Source: Candidatus Arsenophonus triatominarum
GTDB taxonomy: Bacteria > Pseudomonadota > Gammaproteobacteria > Enterobacterales > Enterobacteriaceae
Length of the DNA: 64,000 nt
Assembly (NCBI RefSeq): GCF_001640365.1
Contig: NZ_LWMI01000016.1
Coordinates: 310,001-374,000, forward strand
Reading direction: 5' to 3'
Positions 54,294 through 64,000 of the stretch are shown here, piece after piece; position 1 is the stretch's first letter, and every line of letters begins with the position of its first letter. Below the pieces are notes generated by a model. That model was not told the origin of the DNA, did not search any database, and saw only the letters and a list, made by a program, of their open reading frames with translations. The position numbers and the translations under genes are program-made.

Positions 54294-55050
54294 CGAGTTT
54301 CGCAATCTCCAAAAAAGAAGTATAAATTTAAAAACAAGAAAAAATTAGGGTGCTTATATTTTGTCCGGTTATCCATGCATTAAAAATATCTATAAAACAT
54401 TCTTACAAGTAAGCAGTGTAAGATACTCTGGTTTGGCGTTATCAGAAGTAAGCCCATCGCCTTTATCTCATGACACTATTAGTCGATGGCTAAAAAGTCG
54501 ATGTTTTCGACCTAAAGACTTATGGCGATTAGTTCAACCTTCTATAGACAAAAAAAGCCCTTGCGTACTAATTGCCGATGATACATTGATTGCCAAAACA
54601 CGTAGTAAAAAAATAGAGATGGTCCATTATCAATATTCAGGTAATGAACATGATATTATTGCTGGCGTAGGTTTAGTTAATTTACTTTGGCATAATCTAA
54701 CAACTGTTGAATCAATTCCTATTGATTATCGTATTTATGATAAAGATTCTGATGGAAAAACAAAAAATACGCACTTTTCCGAAATGCTCGCTCTTGCTAA
54801 AAAAGAGGGATCATACCAGAAGCGGTAGTGATGGATGCCTGGTATTCTAGCCTGGATAATCTGAAATCAATTCGCTCTCATGGTTGGGTCAGGGTAACCA
54901 CGCTGAGGAAAAACAGGATTGTTAACCATAACAAACAACTGAACAAGTTAGACATCTCAGAAGAAGGAACCTTAATACACTTACGAGGTTATGGTTGGGT
55001 GACTGTTTTCAAATTTACAGCCAAAAACGGCCGTATTGATTACATGGTAA
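54294..55050 (+). mobile_element. IS701/IS4-like element, longest copy, 3' end lost
   Basis: It starts with CACGAGTTTCGCA, the same 13-bp end as the 192-bp repeat, then AT-rich leader and the transposase frame. The right side is replaced at 55051 by a 192-bp repeat. Confidence 0.82.
54361..55050 (+). pseudogene. IS701/IS4-like DDE transposase, frameshifted and 3'-truncated
   Basis: The first frame, TTG 54361 to 54828, encodes SGYPCIKNIYKTFLQVSSVR, LSHDTISRWLKSRCFRPKDL, CVLIADDTLIAKTRSKKIEM (first catalytic Asp region) and HYQYSGNEHDIIAGVGLVNL. After a one-base shift near 54805 it continues IIPEAVVMDAWYSSLDNLKS (second Asp region) and RVTTLRKNRIVNHNKQ, ending at VFKFTAKNGRIDYMVT. The catalytic Glu part is missing. 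This is the most complete copy of the probable parent of the 192-bp repeats. Confidence 0.8.
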
Positions 55051-55242
55051 CACGAGTTTCGCACCAATAAAAAAACGCTCTATTTTTAAGTTTAATTCAG
55101 CATAATATATAAATAGACAAAATCTTATAAATTAAAAGCAACTTATTGTAATTTAAACAAATTTATACGTTTTAGTAACTTGCAAATTAACCATTGCTTT
55201 TAAGCCATTTCTGGAATTTTATATGCCTGTGCGAAACTCGTG
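55051..55242. repeat. 192-bp non-autonomous element
   Basis: Full copy with perfect ends, joining the IS701-like element to IS256 element D. The two flanks are unrelated, so recombination between repeats, not simple insertion, made this junction. Confidence 0.93.
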
Positions 55243-55846
55243 TCATTTAATTTTGATGAAGCGTTGAAGCAATTACAATCAGGTAAAAATTTACTCGGTA
55301 CGGATGGAATACTCACACCACTCATAAAACAGCTGACCGAAGCTGCCCTGCAGGCAGAAATAGAACACTACCTATCGACAACGTCAATCGATACGCGTAA
55401 AAATGGCTATACTCGAAAAACGGTTAAATCGACACCAGATCAATTTGAACTGAAAACGCCCAGAGACAGGTCAGGTGCTTTTGAGCCTCAGCTCATTAAG
55501 AAAAATCAGACAAAATTATCCGAGGATATTGATAACAAAATCCTATCGTTATTTGCATTAGGCATGAGTTATCGTGATATTCAAAAACATGTTGCAGAAT
55601 TATATGGACTGGAAATATCAGATGGAGCTATTACGCATATTACTGACAAATTACTCCCTGAATTAAAAGCCTGGCAACAACACCCTCTGGAGGCGCTCTA
55701 TCCTTTTGTCTGGCTCGATGCCATTCATTACAAGATAAAACATGATGGTCACTATATCAATAAGGCAATCTACTGTAGTGGCATACTAAATTTGGCTACC
55801 TAAGTTGAGGTGATATGCTTACCTCATAATTTTTATAGGTGCCGAA

Positions 55847-57009
<1,163 letters not shown>

Positions 57010-57191
57010 CCACTACACTACACAGTACTTGGACTAACCACCGATGGGCATAAGGAATTGTTAGGACTCTATATGTCTGAAACAGAAGGAGCACATCATT
57101 GGCTGAGCGTTCTGACTGACTTACATAACCGTGGTATACAAGATATTTTAATGCTTGTATTGACGGATTAAAAGGGTTTCCAGAAGCGATA

Positions 57192-58074
57192 TAGCTAGGC
57201 GACTTAATTTTGATTACAAGGTGTGTTATGAGTTATACAATTGATTTTCGACGTAAAGTAATATCTGTAAGGAAAGCCGAAGGTTTAACAATTCGAGAAA
57301 CTGCGAAACAATTCCGTATTGGAAAAGCGTCTTTAGTACGTTGGCTTAAACGACCAGAGCCAAAAAATTCAACGCCACGTAAGAGGAAGCTCGATAAAAA
57401 TGCTTTAGCAAAAGATGTGGAACAGTATCCAGATGCTTACCAAAAGGAACGGGCAGAGCGATTCGGTGTTTGTAAAAAGACTATTTGGCAATCCCTTAAA
57501 AAGCTGGGATTAACCTATAAAAAAAAACTCTATTCCATCCAAAAACCAACGAAAGCGACAGGCTGGCACATCAGCAAAAAAGACAACAGTATGAAAAAAA
57601 AAGATAAATCTGTTGTTTTTATTGATGAAAGTGGTTTTTCACATGACACTCCACGAACTCACGGCTATTCCCCAAAAGGTCACCGTTGTTTTGGCCTGAA
57701 AAACTGGGGTGCTAAGGGAAGAACAAATGTTATTGGCGCTTTATTGGGAACAACCCTTTTTGCTATCGGATTATTTGATTGCAATATTAACCGTGATGTT
57801 TTTTATGTTTGGATCACAAAAATATTGCTCCCAGAACTTCCTGAAAATTCTGTTATTTTTATGGACAACGCTAGCTTTCACAAAGGTAAGAATATTGAAC
57901 AGGCAATTATAAACGCAGGACACCAGATAGAATATTTGCCTGTGTATTCACCAGATTTAAATCCTATAGAACATAAATGGTCTCAAGCTAAACGTAAAAA
58001 GATGGAAACAGGATGCACTATCGATGACCTGTTTTTAATACATATGCTGTAATCAAAATTAAGTCGCCTAGCTA
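57192..58074 (+). mobile_element. IS630-family element copy m (883 bp), uninterrupted transposase
   Basis: Complete ends with the TA duplication at 57190-57191 and 58075-58076. It is two bases longer than most copies because both poly-A runs have 9 A instead of 8. It is the only copy with one continuous transposase frame. Confidence 0.96.
57228..58052 (+). CDS. IS630-family transposase, full length
   Basis: 274 residues from ATG 57228 (AAGGTG upstream; an in-frame TTG at 57210 lies in the element end). The N-terminal HTH (IRETAKQFRIGKASLVRWLK) and a second HTH (ERFGVCKKTIWQSLKKLGLT) precede the DDE core: SVVFIDESGFSHD (first Asp), SVIFMDNASFHKGK (second Asp) and VYSPDLNPIEHKWSQAKRK (Glu). 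This is the classical IS630/Tc1-mariner arrangement. It is the likely source of transposase for the nine frameshifted sisters. Confidence 0.95.
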   Translation: MSYTIDFRRKVISVRKAEGLTIRETAKQFRIGKASLVRWLKRPEPKNSTPRKRKLDKNALAKDVEQYPDAYQKERAERFGVCKKTIWQSLKKLGLTYKKKLYSIQKPTKATGWHISKKDNSMKKKDKSVVFIDESGFSHDTPRTHGYSPKGHRCFGLKNWGAKGRTNVIGALLGTTLFAIGLFDCNINRDVFYVWITKILLPELPENSVIFMDNASFHKGKNIEQAIINAGHQIEYLPVYSPDLNPIEHKWSQAKRKKMETGCTIDDLFLIHML

Positions 58075-58596
58075 TAGCCAGTATTTTCCCGCAGACAGTC
58101 AGCTATGCGTAGTTCATCAAATTCGCAATAGCTTACGTTATATTGCCAGTAAAGACCAAAAAGCCTTTATGGCTGATTTTAAGCCGGTTTATCGTGCAGA
58201 TACTAAAGACTGCTGAGCTTGCACTTGATGAACTGGAAACGAAATGGGATGAAAAATACCCGATAGTGCTAGAATCCTGGCGAAGTAAATGGGAGTTGCT
58301 CAGTGCTTATTTTCGATACCCTAAAGCCATTAGAAAACCCATTTATACGACCAATGCAGTAGAGGCGGTTCATCGGCAGTTTAGGACATTAACTAAAACC
58401 AAAGGGGCTTTTCCTAATGAAAACAGCTTATTAAAATTACTCTATATTGGCATCAATCAGGTATCCAACAAATGGACTATGCCGATTAGTAACTGGGCGT
58501 TAACCATCATTGCTCAATTGTCCATCTATTTTAAAGGGCGCCTAGATGGTATAATCAAAAGATAAAATCCCCTGACACAGAATTATGAACACCCTC

Positions 58597-58709
58597 AATT
58601 AAAACCAACTTATTGTAATTTAAACAAATTTATACGTTTTAGTAACTTGCAAATTAACCATTGCTTTTAAGCCATTTCTGGAATTTTATATGCCTGTGCG
58701 AAACTCGTG
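58597..58709. repeat. 192-bp non-autonomous element, right-end fragment
   Basis: It matches the last 113 bp of the repeat and ends TGCGAAACTCGTG at 58709. The left part is missing at the IS256 junction. Confidence 0.85.
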
Positions 58710-58839
58710 TCAAATAAACATTTTTTATCTAACTGGCTTTTATACTTAACGCTTGAATAAATCCAACATAATTCAGTTTTTTAAGGTAAACTGGCAACTA
58801 TATCGATTCTTCATTTGGTTGTTCCTAACAGGGTAAGCT

Positions 58840-59496
58840 ATGCAAGTTCTCAATGAGATCGTGATGGCAATTTGGCATCATGATTTTGCTAAACTAAATA
58901 ATCCCGATATTTTATGGATTATTTATGCTGTACTTTTTACCATTATTGTATTAGAAAACAGTATTCTTCCTGCCGCATTTCTGCCAGGAGATACGTTGCT
59001 TATTCTTTCCGGTGCTTTGATTGCAAAAGGTGTTCTTTCCTTTATTCCCACAATTATTATTTTAACTATTGCTGCTAGCTTAGGTTGCTGGTTAGGTTTT
59101 TTACAAGGACGCTGGCTTAGTGATACCCATTTAGTAAAACAATGGTTAAAACAGATCCCACAAGAGTATCACGATCGTGCAAACCGATTATTTAATAACC
59201 AAGGCTTATATGCGCTTTTGATCGGTCGTTTTTTAGCTTTTGTGCGAACACTATTGCCAGTTTTAGCAGGACTTTCGACTTTGAGCCACCGGCGCTTTCA
59301 ACTATTCAATTGGCTTAGCGGCCTATTATGGATTGGGATCATTGTTTCTCTAGGTTACGCAATAAATCAAATTTCTTTTATAAAACGCCATGAGAATATC
59401 GTTATGAATATTTTAATACTTTTACCGATACTGCTACTCATTAGTGGATTTATTGGCTCACTTGTCGTATATTGGAAACATAAAAAAAGCAATTAA
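58840..59496 (+). CDS. yghB: DedA-family membrane protein YghB
   Basis: 218 residues, a probable undecaprenyl-phosphate/lipid flippase of the DedA superfamily needed for envelope integrity and cell division together with YqjA. It aligns over its whole length with E. coli YghB. Key family motifs are LENSILPAAFLPGDTLLILS (acidic residue and FLPGD loop), AASLGCWLGFLQGRWLSDTH and GRFLAFVRTLLPVLAGLSTL (conserved Arg and Pro), then RRFQLFNWLSGLLW. AGGG lies upstream of the start. E. coli order is exbD-exbB, metC, yghB. Here exbBD and yghB remain, but metC is gone. Confidence 0.94.
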   Translation: MQVLNEIVMAIWHHDFAKLNNPDILWIIYAVLFTIIVLENSILPAAFLPGDTLLILSGALIAKGVLSFIPTIIILTIAASLGCWLGFLQGRWLSDTHLVKQWLKQIPQEYHDRANRLFNNQGLYALLIGRFLAFVRTLLPVLAGLSTLSHRRFQLFNWLSGLLWIGIIVSLGYAINQISFIKRHENIVMNILILLPILLLISGFIGSLVVYWKHKKSN

Positions 59497-59528
59497 ATAT
59501 TATGGATTTTATTCGCGCAGAATAAGAA

Positions 59529-59554
59529 AATGGCCCTGTTAAATAGGCCATTTC
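59529..59554 (+). terminator. Terminator after yghB
   Basis: AATGGCC and GGCCATT form a 7-bp stem (10-base loop), followed by TTC, where the next repeat inserted. It lies about 33 bp after the yghB stop. Confidence 0.65.
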
Positions 59555-59557
59555 AAA

Positions 59558-59756
59558 CACGAGTTTCGCACCAATAAAAAACGCTCTATTTTTAAGTTTA
59601 ATTCAGCATAGTATATAAATAGACAAAATCTTATAAATTAAAAGCAACTCAGCAACTCATTGTAATTTAAACAAATTCATACGTTTTAGTAACTTGCAAA
59701 TTAACCATTGCTTTTAAGCCATTTCTGGAATTTTATATGCCTGTGCGAAACTCGTG
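59558..59756. repeat. 192-bp-type non-autonomous element (199 bp)
   Basis: Perfect 13-bp ends with TCAAA on both sides (59553-59557 and 59757-59761), a clear 5-bp target duplication. An internal duplication (CAACTCAG region, about 59645-59660) makes it longer than the other copies. Confidence 0.93.
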
Positions 59757-59774
59757 TCAAATAGTCAGTAATAG

Positions 59775-62700
59775 TTAATGCTGGATCATTTTATGCATCT
59801 CTTGGACAGAGATAACCTGCTCTGTAGGATCGACATCGAGAGAGATCGCGGTCGCAAAACCGCCATTGATAGTGGTATCATAATTTACTTTATATTGTAA
59901 TGCACTACGACGAATCAGCTTCGAATCTTCTATTGCACAACGGCCCGCGGTAGTATTGACAGTATAACTGTATTCACCATTTTTTATTCTATCCTGAATA
60001 TGAGGGCGTCCCTCATGCACTTTATTAACTAAACGCGGGTTAATTCCGCCCTCACCAAGCACAATTGTGGTACCATGAGTTGCATCTAACTCAAAACCAT
60101 GAGCAATTAATTTAGCCGCTAAATCAACAACCTTGGCTTTATCATTCTCTCTTACTGAAAGTAATGCGCGGCCAGATTTTTTCATAGTAGAAGAGCAACC
60201 AAGCATAGCTTTAGCAAATGCTTCGGCAAAAGTGCGACCAATACCCATAACTTCACCGGTGGAACGCATTTCTGGCCCTAAAATAGGATCAACGCCAGGG
60301 AATTTATTAAATGGTAATACGACTTCTTTTACCGAATAATAAGGGGGAATAATTTCTTTCGTTACACCCTGTTTAGCTAAAGATTGCCCGACCATGACAC
60401 GAGCAGCCACTTTTGCCAGTGGTATTCCTGTTGCTTTTGATACAAAAGGCACTGTACGCGCAGCACGTGGATTCACCTCGATTAAATAGACGTCATTATC
60501 TTTAACCGCAAATTGAACATTCACTAATCCTCGAACGCGTAGTTCAAAGGCCAGTTCTTTTACCTGTTCACGCATGACATTTTGTATATTCTGACTCAAA
60601 GTATAAGGTGGCAAGGAACAGGCCGAATCACCAGAGTGAACGCCCGCCTGTTCAATATGCTCCATAATACCACCAATTAATACGGTTTCCCCATCACAAA
60701 TGGCATCTACATCAACCTCAATGGCATCATCCAGGAAATGATCGAGCAATACTGGCGCATCATTGGAAACACTTACCGCTGTCTGAAAGTACCGACGTAA
60801 GTCAGTTTCATCGTAGACAATTTCCATTGCCCGCCCGCCTAAAACATAGGAAGGACGCACAACTAATGGATAACCAATACTGTGAGCCTTTTCTATAGCC
60901 TGTTCAATTGTCGTAACCGTGGCGTTTTCTGGTTGCTTAAGTCCTAAACGGGCCACTACTTGTTGAAAACGTTCACGATCTTCAGCGCGATCAATCGCAT
61001 CCGAGCTAGTGCCAATAATTGGAACACCCGCTTTTTCTAAGGCAAGCGCCAATTTTAAAGGTGTCTGGCCACCATACTGCACAATTACACCTTCAGGTTG
61101 TTCGACCCTGACTATTTCTAATACATCTTCTAACGTTACTGGTTCAAAATAAAGACGATCAGATGTATCATAATCAGTAGAAACCGTTTCAGGATTACAG
61201 TTTACCATTATTGTCTGATAGCCATCTTCACGTAACGCCAACGCAGCATGAACGCAGCAATAATCAAACTCAATTCCTTGACCAATACGGTTTGGTCCAC
61301 CACCAAGTACCATAATCTTAGATTTACTATTGCCAGGGTTGGCTTCACATTCATCTTCATAAGTGGAATAGAGATAAGCGGTATCTGTGGCAAACTCTGC
61401 TGCACAAGTATCAACTCGCTTAAAAACAGGATGCAGTTTATAATTTTGGCGTAATTTACGGATTTCAGCTTCAGAAACACCGACTAATTTAGCCAAACGA
61501 ATATCAGCAAACCCTTTTCGTTTCAAGAGCCGCAAGAATTCTGCCGATAAGCCATTAATGCCAAACTCAGCAACTTTCTCTTCTAAACGAACAAGCTCTT
61601 CAATTTGTACCAAGAACCAACGATCAATATTGGTTAGATTAAATACACCATCCACAGACATACCTGCGCGGAAAGCATCGGCTATATACCAGATACGTTC
61701 AGCTCCAGCATCTTTCAATTCTCGGCGAATTTTTGTTAACGAGTCGAATTCATCTAAATCTACTTTAGGATCAAAACCCGTTGCGGCAACTTCTAGTCCA
61801 CGCAATGCTTTTTGCATTGATTCTTGAAAAGTTCGCCCAATAGCCATTACTTCACCAACAGATTTCATCTGTGTTGTCAGACGATCATTACTACCAGGAA
61901 ATTTTTCAAAGTTAAAGCGTGGGATCTTAGTCACGACATAATCAATAGAAGGTTCAAAAGAAGCAAGTGTCCGTCCTCCGGTAATATCATTCATTAATTC
62001 ATCAAGTGTATAACCTACGGCAAGTTTTGCTGCAACCTTAGCAATAGGAAAACCGGTTGCTTTAGATGCCAAGGCCGAAGAACGTGATACTCGTGGATTC
62101 ATTTCAATAACAATTAAGCGGCCAGTTTTAGGATTTACGGCAAATTGAACATTTGAACCACCAGTTTCTACACCAATTTCTCGCAACACCGCCATCGATG
62201 CATTGCGCATGATTTGATATTCTTTATCAGTTAAAGTTTGAGCGGGTGCGACAGTGATAGAATCTCCCGTATGGATCCCCATTGCATCGACATTTTCAAT
62301 AGAACAGATAATGATGCAATTATCATTTTTGTCACGCACCACTTCCATTTCATACTCTTTCCAACCAATCAGCGATTCATCTATCAATAATTCGTTGGTC
62401 GGTGAAAGATCTAAACCTGTCAGACAAATATCTTCAAACTCTTCACTGTTATATGCAATACCACCACCCGAGCCGCCCATAGTAAATGAAGGGCGAATAA
62501 TACATGGGAAACCTACTTTTGCTACTACGCCTAACGCTTCTTCCAGGGAATGAGCAATTCCTGAACGTGCAGTTTCAAGGCCAATTTTCTTCATTGCTTT
62601 ATCAAATCGCTGACGATCTTCTGCCTTATCAATTGCATCAGCAGTTGCGCCAATCATGGTAACAGCAAATTCTTTTAATACGCCTTTACGCTCTAATTCT

Positions 62701-62999
62701 AAAGCACAGTTTAAAGCAGTTTGCCCTCCCATCATAGGCAAAATCGCATCAGGACGTTCTTTTTCAATAATTTTGCGTACCACTTCCCACTGAATCGGCT
62801 CAATATAAGTAGCATCAGCTAGATCCGGATCCGTCATGATTGTCGCCGGATTGGAATTAACTAAAATAACTCGATAACCCTCTTCACGTAGTGCTTTACA
62901 CGCTTGTGCACCTGAATAATCAAATTCACAAGCTTGGCCAATAACAATTGGACCCGCACCTAAAATCAGGATGCTTTTGATATCTGTCCGCTTCGCCAT
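59775..62999 (-). CDS. carB: Carbamoyl-phosphate synthase large subunit CarB
   Basis: 1074 residues, with CarA makes carbamoyl phosphate from glutamine-derived ammonia, bicarbonate and 2 ATP for arginine and pyrimidine synthesis. Two homologous ATP-grasp halves are intact: [20 protein letters not shown] (residues 14-33) and [20 protein letters not shown] (about 560), with [39 protein letters not shown] and [14 protein letters not shown]. The C-terminal MGS-like allosteric domain (about 935-1074) includes [16 protein letters not shown] and [20 protein letters not shown]. The start at 62999 matches E. coli and has AGGAG upstream; it lies 13 bp after carA. Unbroken despite the surrounding decay. 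Confidence 0.98.
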   Translation of the reverse strand: MAKRTDIKSILILGAGPIVIGQACEFDYSGAQACKALREEGYRVILVNSNPATIMTDPDLADATYIEPIQWEVVRKIIEKERPDAILPMMGGQTALNCALELERKGVLKEFAVTMIGATADAIDKAEDRQRFDKAMKKIGLETARSGIAHSLEEALGVVAKVGFPCIIRPSFTMGGSGGGIAYNSEEFEDICLTGLDLSPTNELLIDESLIGWKEYEMEVVRDKNDNCIIICSIENVDAMGIHTGDSITVAPAQTLTDKEYQIMRNASMAVLREIGVETGGSNVQFAVNPKTGRLIVIEMNPRVSRSSALASKATGFPIAKVAAKLAVGYTLDELMNDITGGRTLASFEPSIDYVVTKIPRFNFEKFPGSNDRLTTQMKSVGEVMAIGRTFQESMQKALRGLEVAATGFDPKVDLDEFDSLTKIRRELKDAGAERIWYIADAFRAGMSVDGVFNLTNIDRWFLVQIEELVRLEEKVAEFGINGLSAEFLRLLKRKGFADIRLAKLVGVSEAEIRKLRQNYKLHPVFKRVDTCAAEFATDTAYLYSTYEDECEANPGNSKSKIMVLGGGPNRIGQGIEFDYCCVHAALALREDGYQTIMVNCNPETVSTDYDTSDRLYFEPVTLEDVLEIVRVEQPEGVIVQYGGQTPLKLALALEKAGVPIIGTSSDAIDRAEDRERFQQVVARLGLKQPENATVTTIEQAIEKAHSIGYPLVVRPSYVLGGRAMEIVYDETDLRRYFQTAVSVSNDAPVLLDHFLDDAIEVDVDAICDGETVLIGGIMEHIEQAGVHSGDSACSLPPYTLSQNIQNVMREQVKELAFELRVRGLVNVQFAVKDNDVYLIEVNPRAARTVPFVSKATGIPLAKVAARVMVGQSLAKQGVTKEIIPPYYSVKEVVLPFNKFPGVDPILGPEMRSTGEVMGIGRTFAEAFAKAMLGCSSTMKKSGRALLSVRENDKAKVVDLAAKLIAHGFELDATHGTTIVLGEGGINPRLVNKVHEGRPHIQDRIKNGEYSYTVNTTAGRCAIEDSKLIRRSALQYKVNYDTTINGGFATAISLDVDPTEQVISVQEMHKMIQH

Positions 63000-63012
63000 T
63001 TTTTGCTCCTGA

Positions 63013-64000
63013 TCAATCAACTTGAGTATCTAAATTTGTTTGATGATATTTTTTAATCAATTCAATAAAATAATCAAATAGGGATTCTGCATCTTTAGGG
63101 CCTGGACTTGCTTCGGGATGCCCTTGAAATCCAAATACAGGCTTCTCGGTATGATGTATGCCTTGTAAACTTCCATCAAACAGTGATTTATGGGTCACGC
63201 GCAATTTGTCAGATAATGTTGCTTCATCGACTGCAAAACCGTGATTTTGTGTGGTGATCATGACGCGATTATTAACTAAATCTTTTACTGGATGGTTACC
63301 GCCATGGTGGCCAAATTTCATTTTAACGGTATCAGCCCCACTGGCTAATGCCAGTAATTGGTGACCTAAGCAAATACCAAAAATAGGTATTTCTGTTGTT
63401 AAAAACTGTTTAATTGCTTTAATTGCATAATCACAGGCTGCTGGATCACCCGGGCCATTAGAAAGAAAAATGCCATCAGGTGCCATTTTTAATACTTCAT
63501 CAGCCGCTATTGTTGCTGGCACAACCGTCAAATAACAGCCACGATCAACGAGTAAACGTAAAATATTTCGTTTAACACCAAAATCATAAGCAACGACATG
63601 ATAAGGCAGTTGCTCCCGTGCCTTAGTTGCCGATAATCCATCGGCACCAAGATGCCAACTCTGTTGCTGCCAAGTATAAATGTCTTTAGTAGCAACTTCT
63701 TTAGCTAAATCCAGCCCTTTTATTCCACCAAATAACTTAATTTTTTCTAATGCCAAATCGATGTATAAATTTTCACCAGTAATAATGCAACCATTTTGCG
63801 CGCCTTTTTCCCTTAATAGCCGCGTAAGCTTACGGGTATCAATATCAGCAATGGCGACTGTTTTATGGCGTTTTAAATAATCAGATAAACTATCTTTTCC
63901 ACGAAAGTTACTATAAATTAACGGTAAATCACGTATAACAAGCCCTTGGGCATGAATGATGGCGGACTCTTCATCATCTGGGTTAATTCCTGTGTTTCCA
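63013..64000 (-). CDS. carA: Carbamoyl-phosphate synthase small subunit CarA (5' end outside window)
   Basis: The frame is open to the window edge and lacks only the first 60 or so residues. The visible part covers the end of the N-terminal CPSase_sm domain ([39 protein letters not shown]) and the whole class I glutaminase. Catalytic landmarks are the nucleophile Cys in [15 protein letters not shown] and the His/Glu pair in [28 protein letters not shown] and [13 protein letters not shown] are also as in E. coli. It supplies ammonia to CarB and is co-transcribed with it. Confidence 0.97.
   Translation of the reverse strand, partial: GNTGINPDDEESAIIHAQGLVIRDLPLIYSNFRGKDSLSDYLKRHKTVAIADIDTRKLTRLLREKGAQNGCIITGENLYIDLALEKIKLFGGIKGLDLAKEVATKDIYTWQQQSWHLGADGLSATKAREQLPYHVVAYDFGVKRNILRLLVDRGCYLTVVPATIAADEVLKMAPDGIFLSNGPGDPAACDYAIKAIKQFLTTEIPIFGICLGHQLLALASGADTVKMKFGHHGGNHPVKDLVNNRVMITTQNHGFAVDEATLSDKLRVTHKSLFDGSLQGIHHTEKPVFGFQGHPEASPGPKDAESLFDYFIELIKKYHQTNLDTQVD

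Overview
The window looks like a chromosomal segment of an AT-rich, host-associated gammaproteobacterium of the order Enterobacterales. The intact housekeeping proteins (SrmB, TolC, CpdA, MscK, RdgC, CarA, CarB, ExbB/ExbD, the Art transporter) read as close orthologues of Escherichia coli proteins. They sit among an exceptional load of insertion sequences, prophage remnants and pseudogenes. That combination fits a recently host-restricted insect symbiont such as Arsenophonus or Sodalis; the genus is an inference and was not tested.

Layout. 1-3.3 kb: IS982 and IS701-like fragments, an intact IS5-family element, then srmB. 3.3-9.5 kb: a degraded prophage with a broken integrase, tail genes (YmfQ-like, tail fibre, tail-fibre assembly) and an opposite-strand LPS-modification pair (GT8 glycosyltransferase and phosphoethanolamine transferase), both frameshifted. 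9.6-17.3 kb: an IS21 remnant, an AlpA regulator, a tRNA-Arg 3' fragment (attachment site), a P4-type integrase, an MFS transporter, ydjM split by IS630, an rpn remnant, a structured leader with boxA and two small ORFs, and an IS481 element. 17.3-24.8 kb: nested IS982, IS256, IS3, IS5 and IS630 copies. 25-28.7 kb: tolC, then nudF (broken), cpdA (intact) and yqiA (broken). 28.7-36.7 kb: a second integrase remnant, IS630 copies, phage ERF, IS3, IS481 and IS982 fragments. 37.1-40.6 kb: the arginine ABC transporter artPIQM and the 3' end of ybjT. 40.6-49.5 kb: more nested IS copies around mscK. 50-54 kb: rdgC and exbBD. 54.2-58.7 kb: an IS nest where E. coli has metC. 58.8-64 kb: yghB, then carAB on the opposite strand, with carA running off the right edge.

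Mobile DNA. Seven IS families can be told apart: IS630 (10 full-length copies plus 3 fragments), IS256 (4 broken copies), IS3, IS5, IS481, IS982 and an IS701/IS4-like element. Two families of small non-autonomous elements are also present. The main one is exactly 192 bp in most copies and carries the same 13-bp terminal inverted repeat as the IS701-like element. The nesting order makes IS256 old and IS630 young. Many frameshifts fall in homopolymer runs, so some apparent pseudogenes could be sequencing error; others (nonsense codons, IS insertions, truncations) cannot.

I did not find a convincing new defence or biosynthetic system. The most interesting material is the repeat biology (the 192-bp family, poly-A length variation in the IS630 transposase, identical 30-bp IS3 scars inside two rpn remnants), the structured boxA leader at 15.3 kb, and the phage-adjacent LPS-modification pair.
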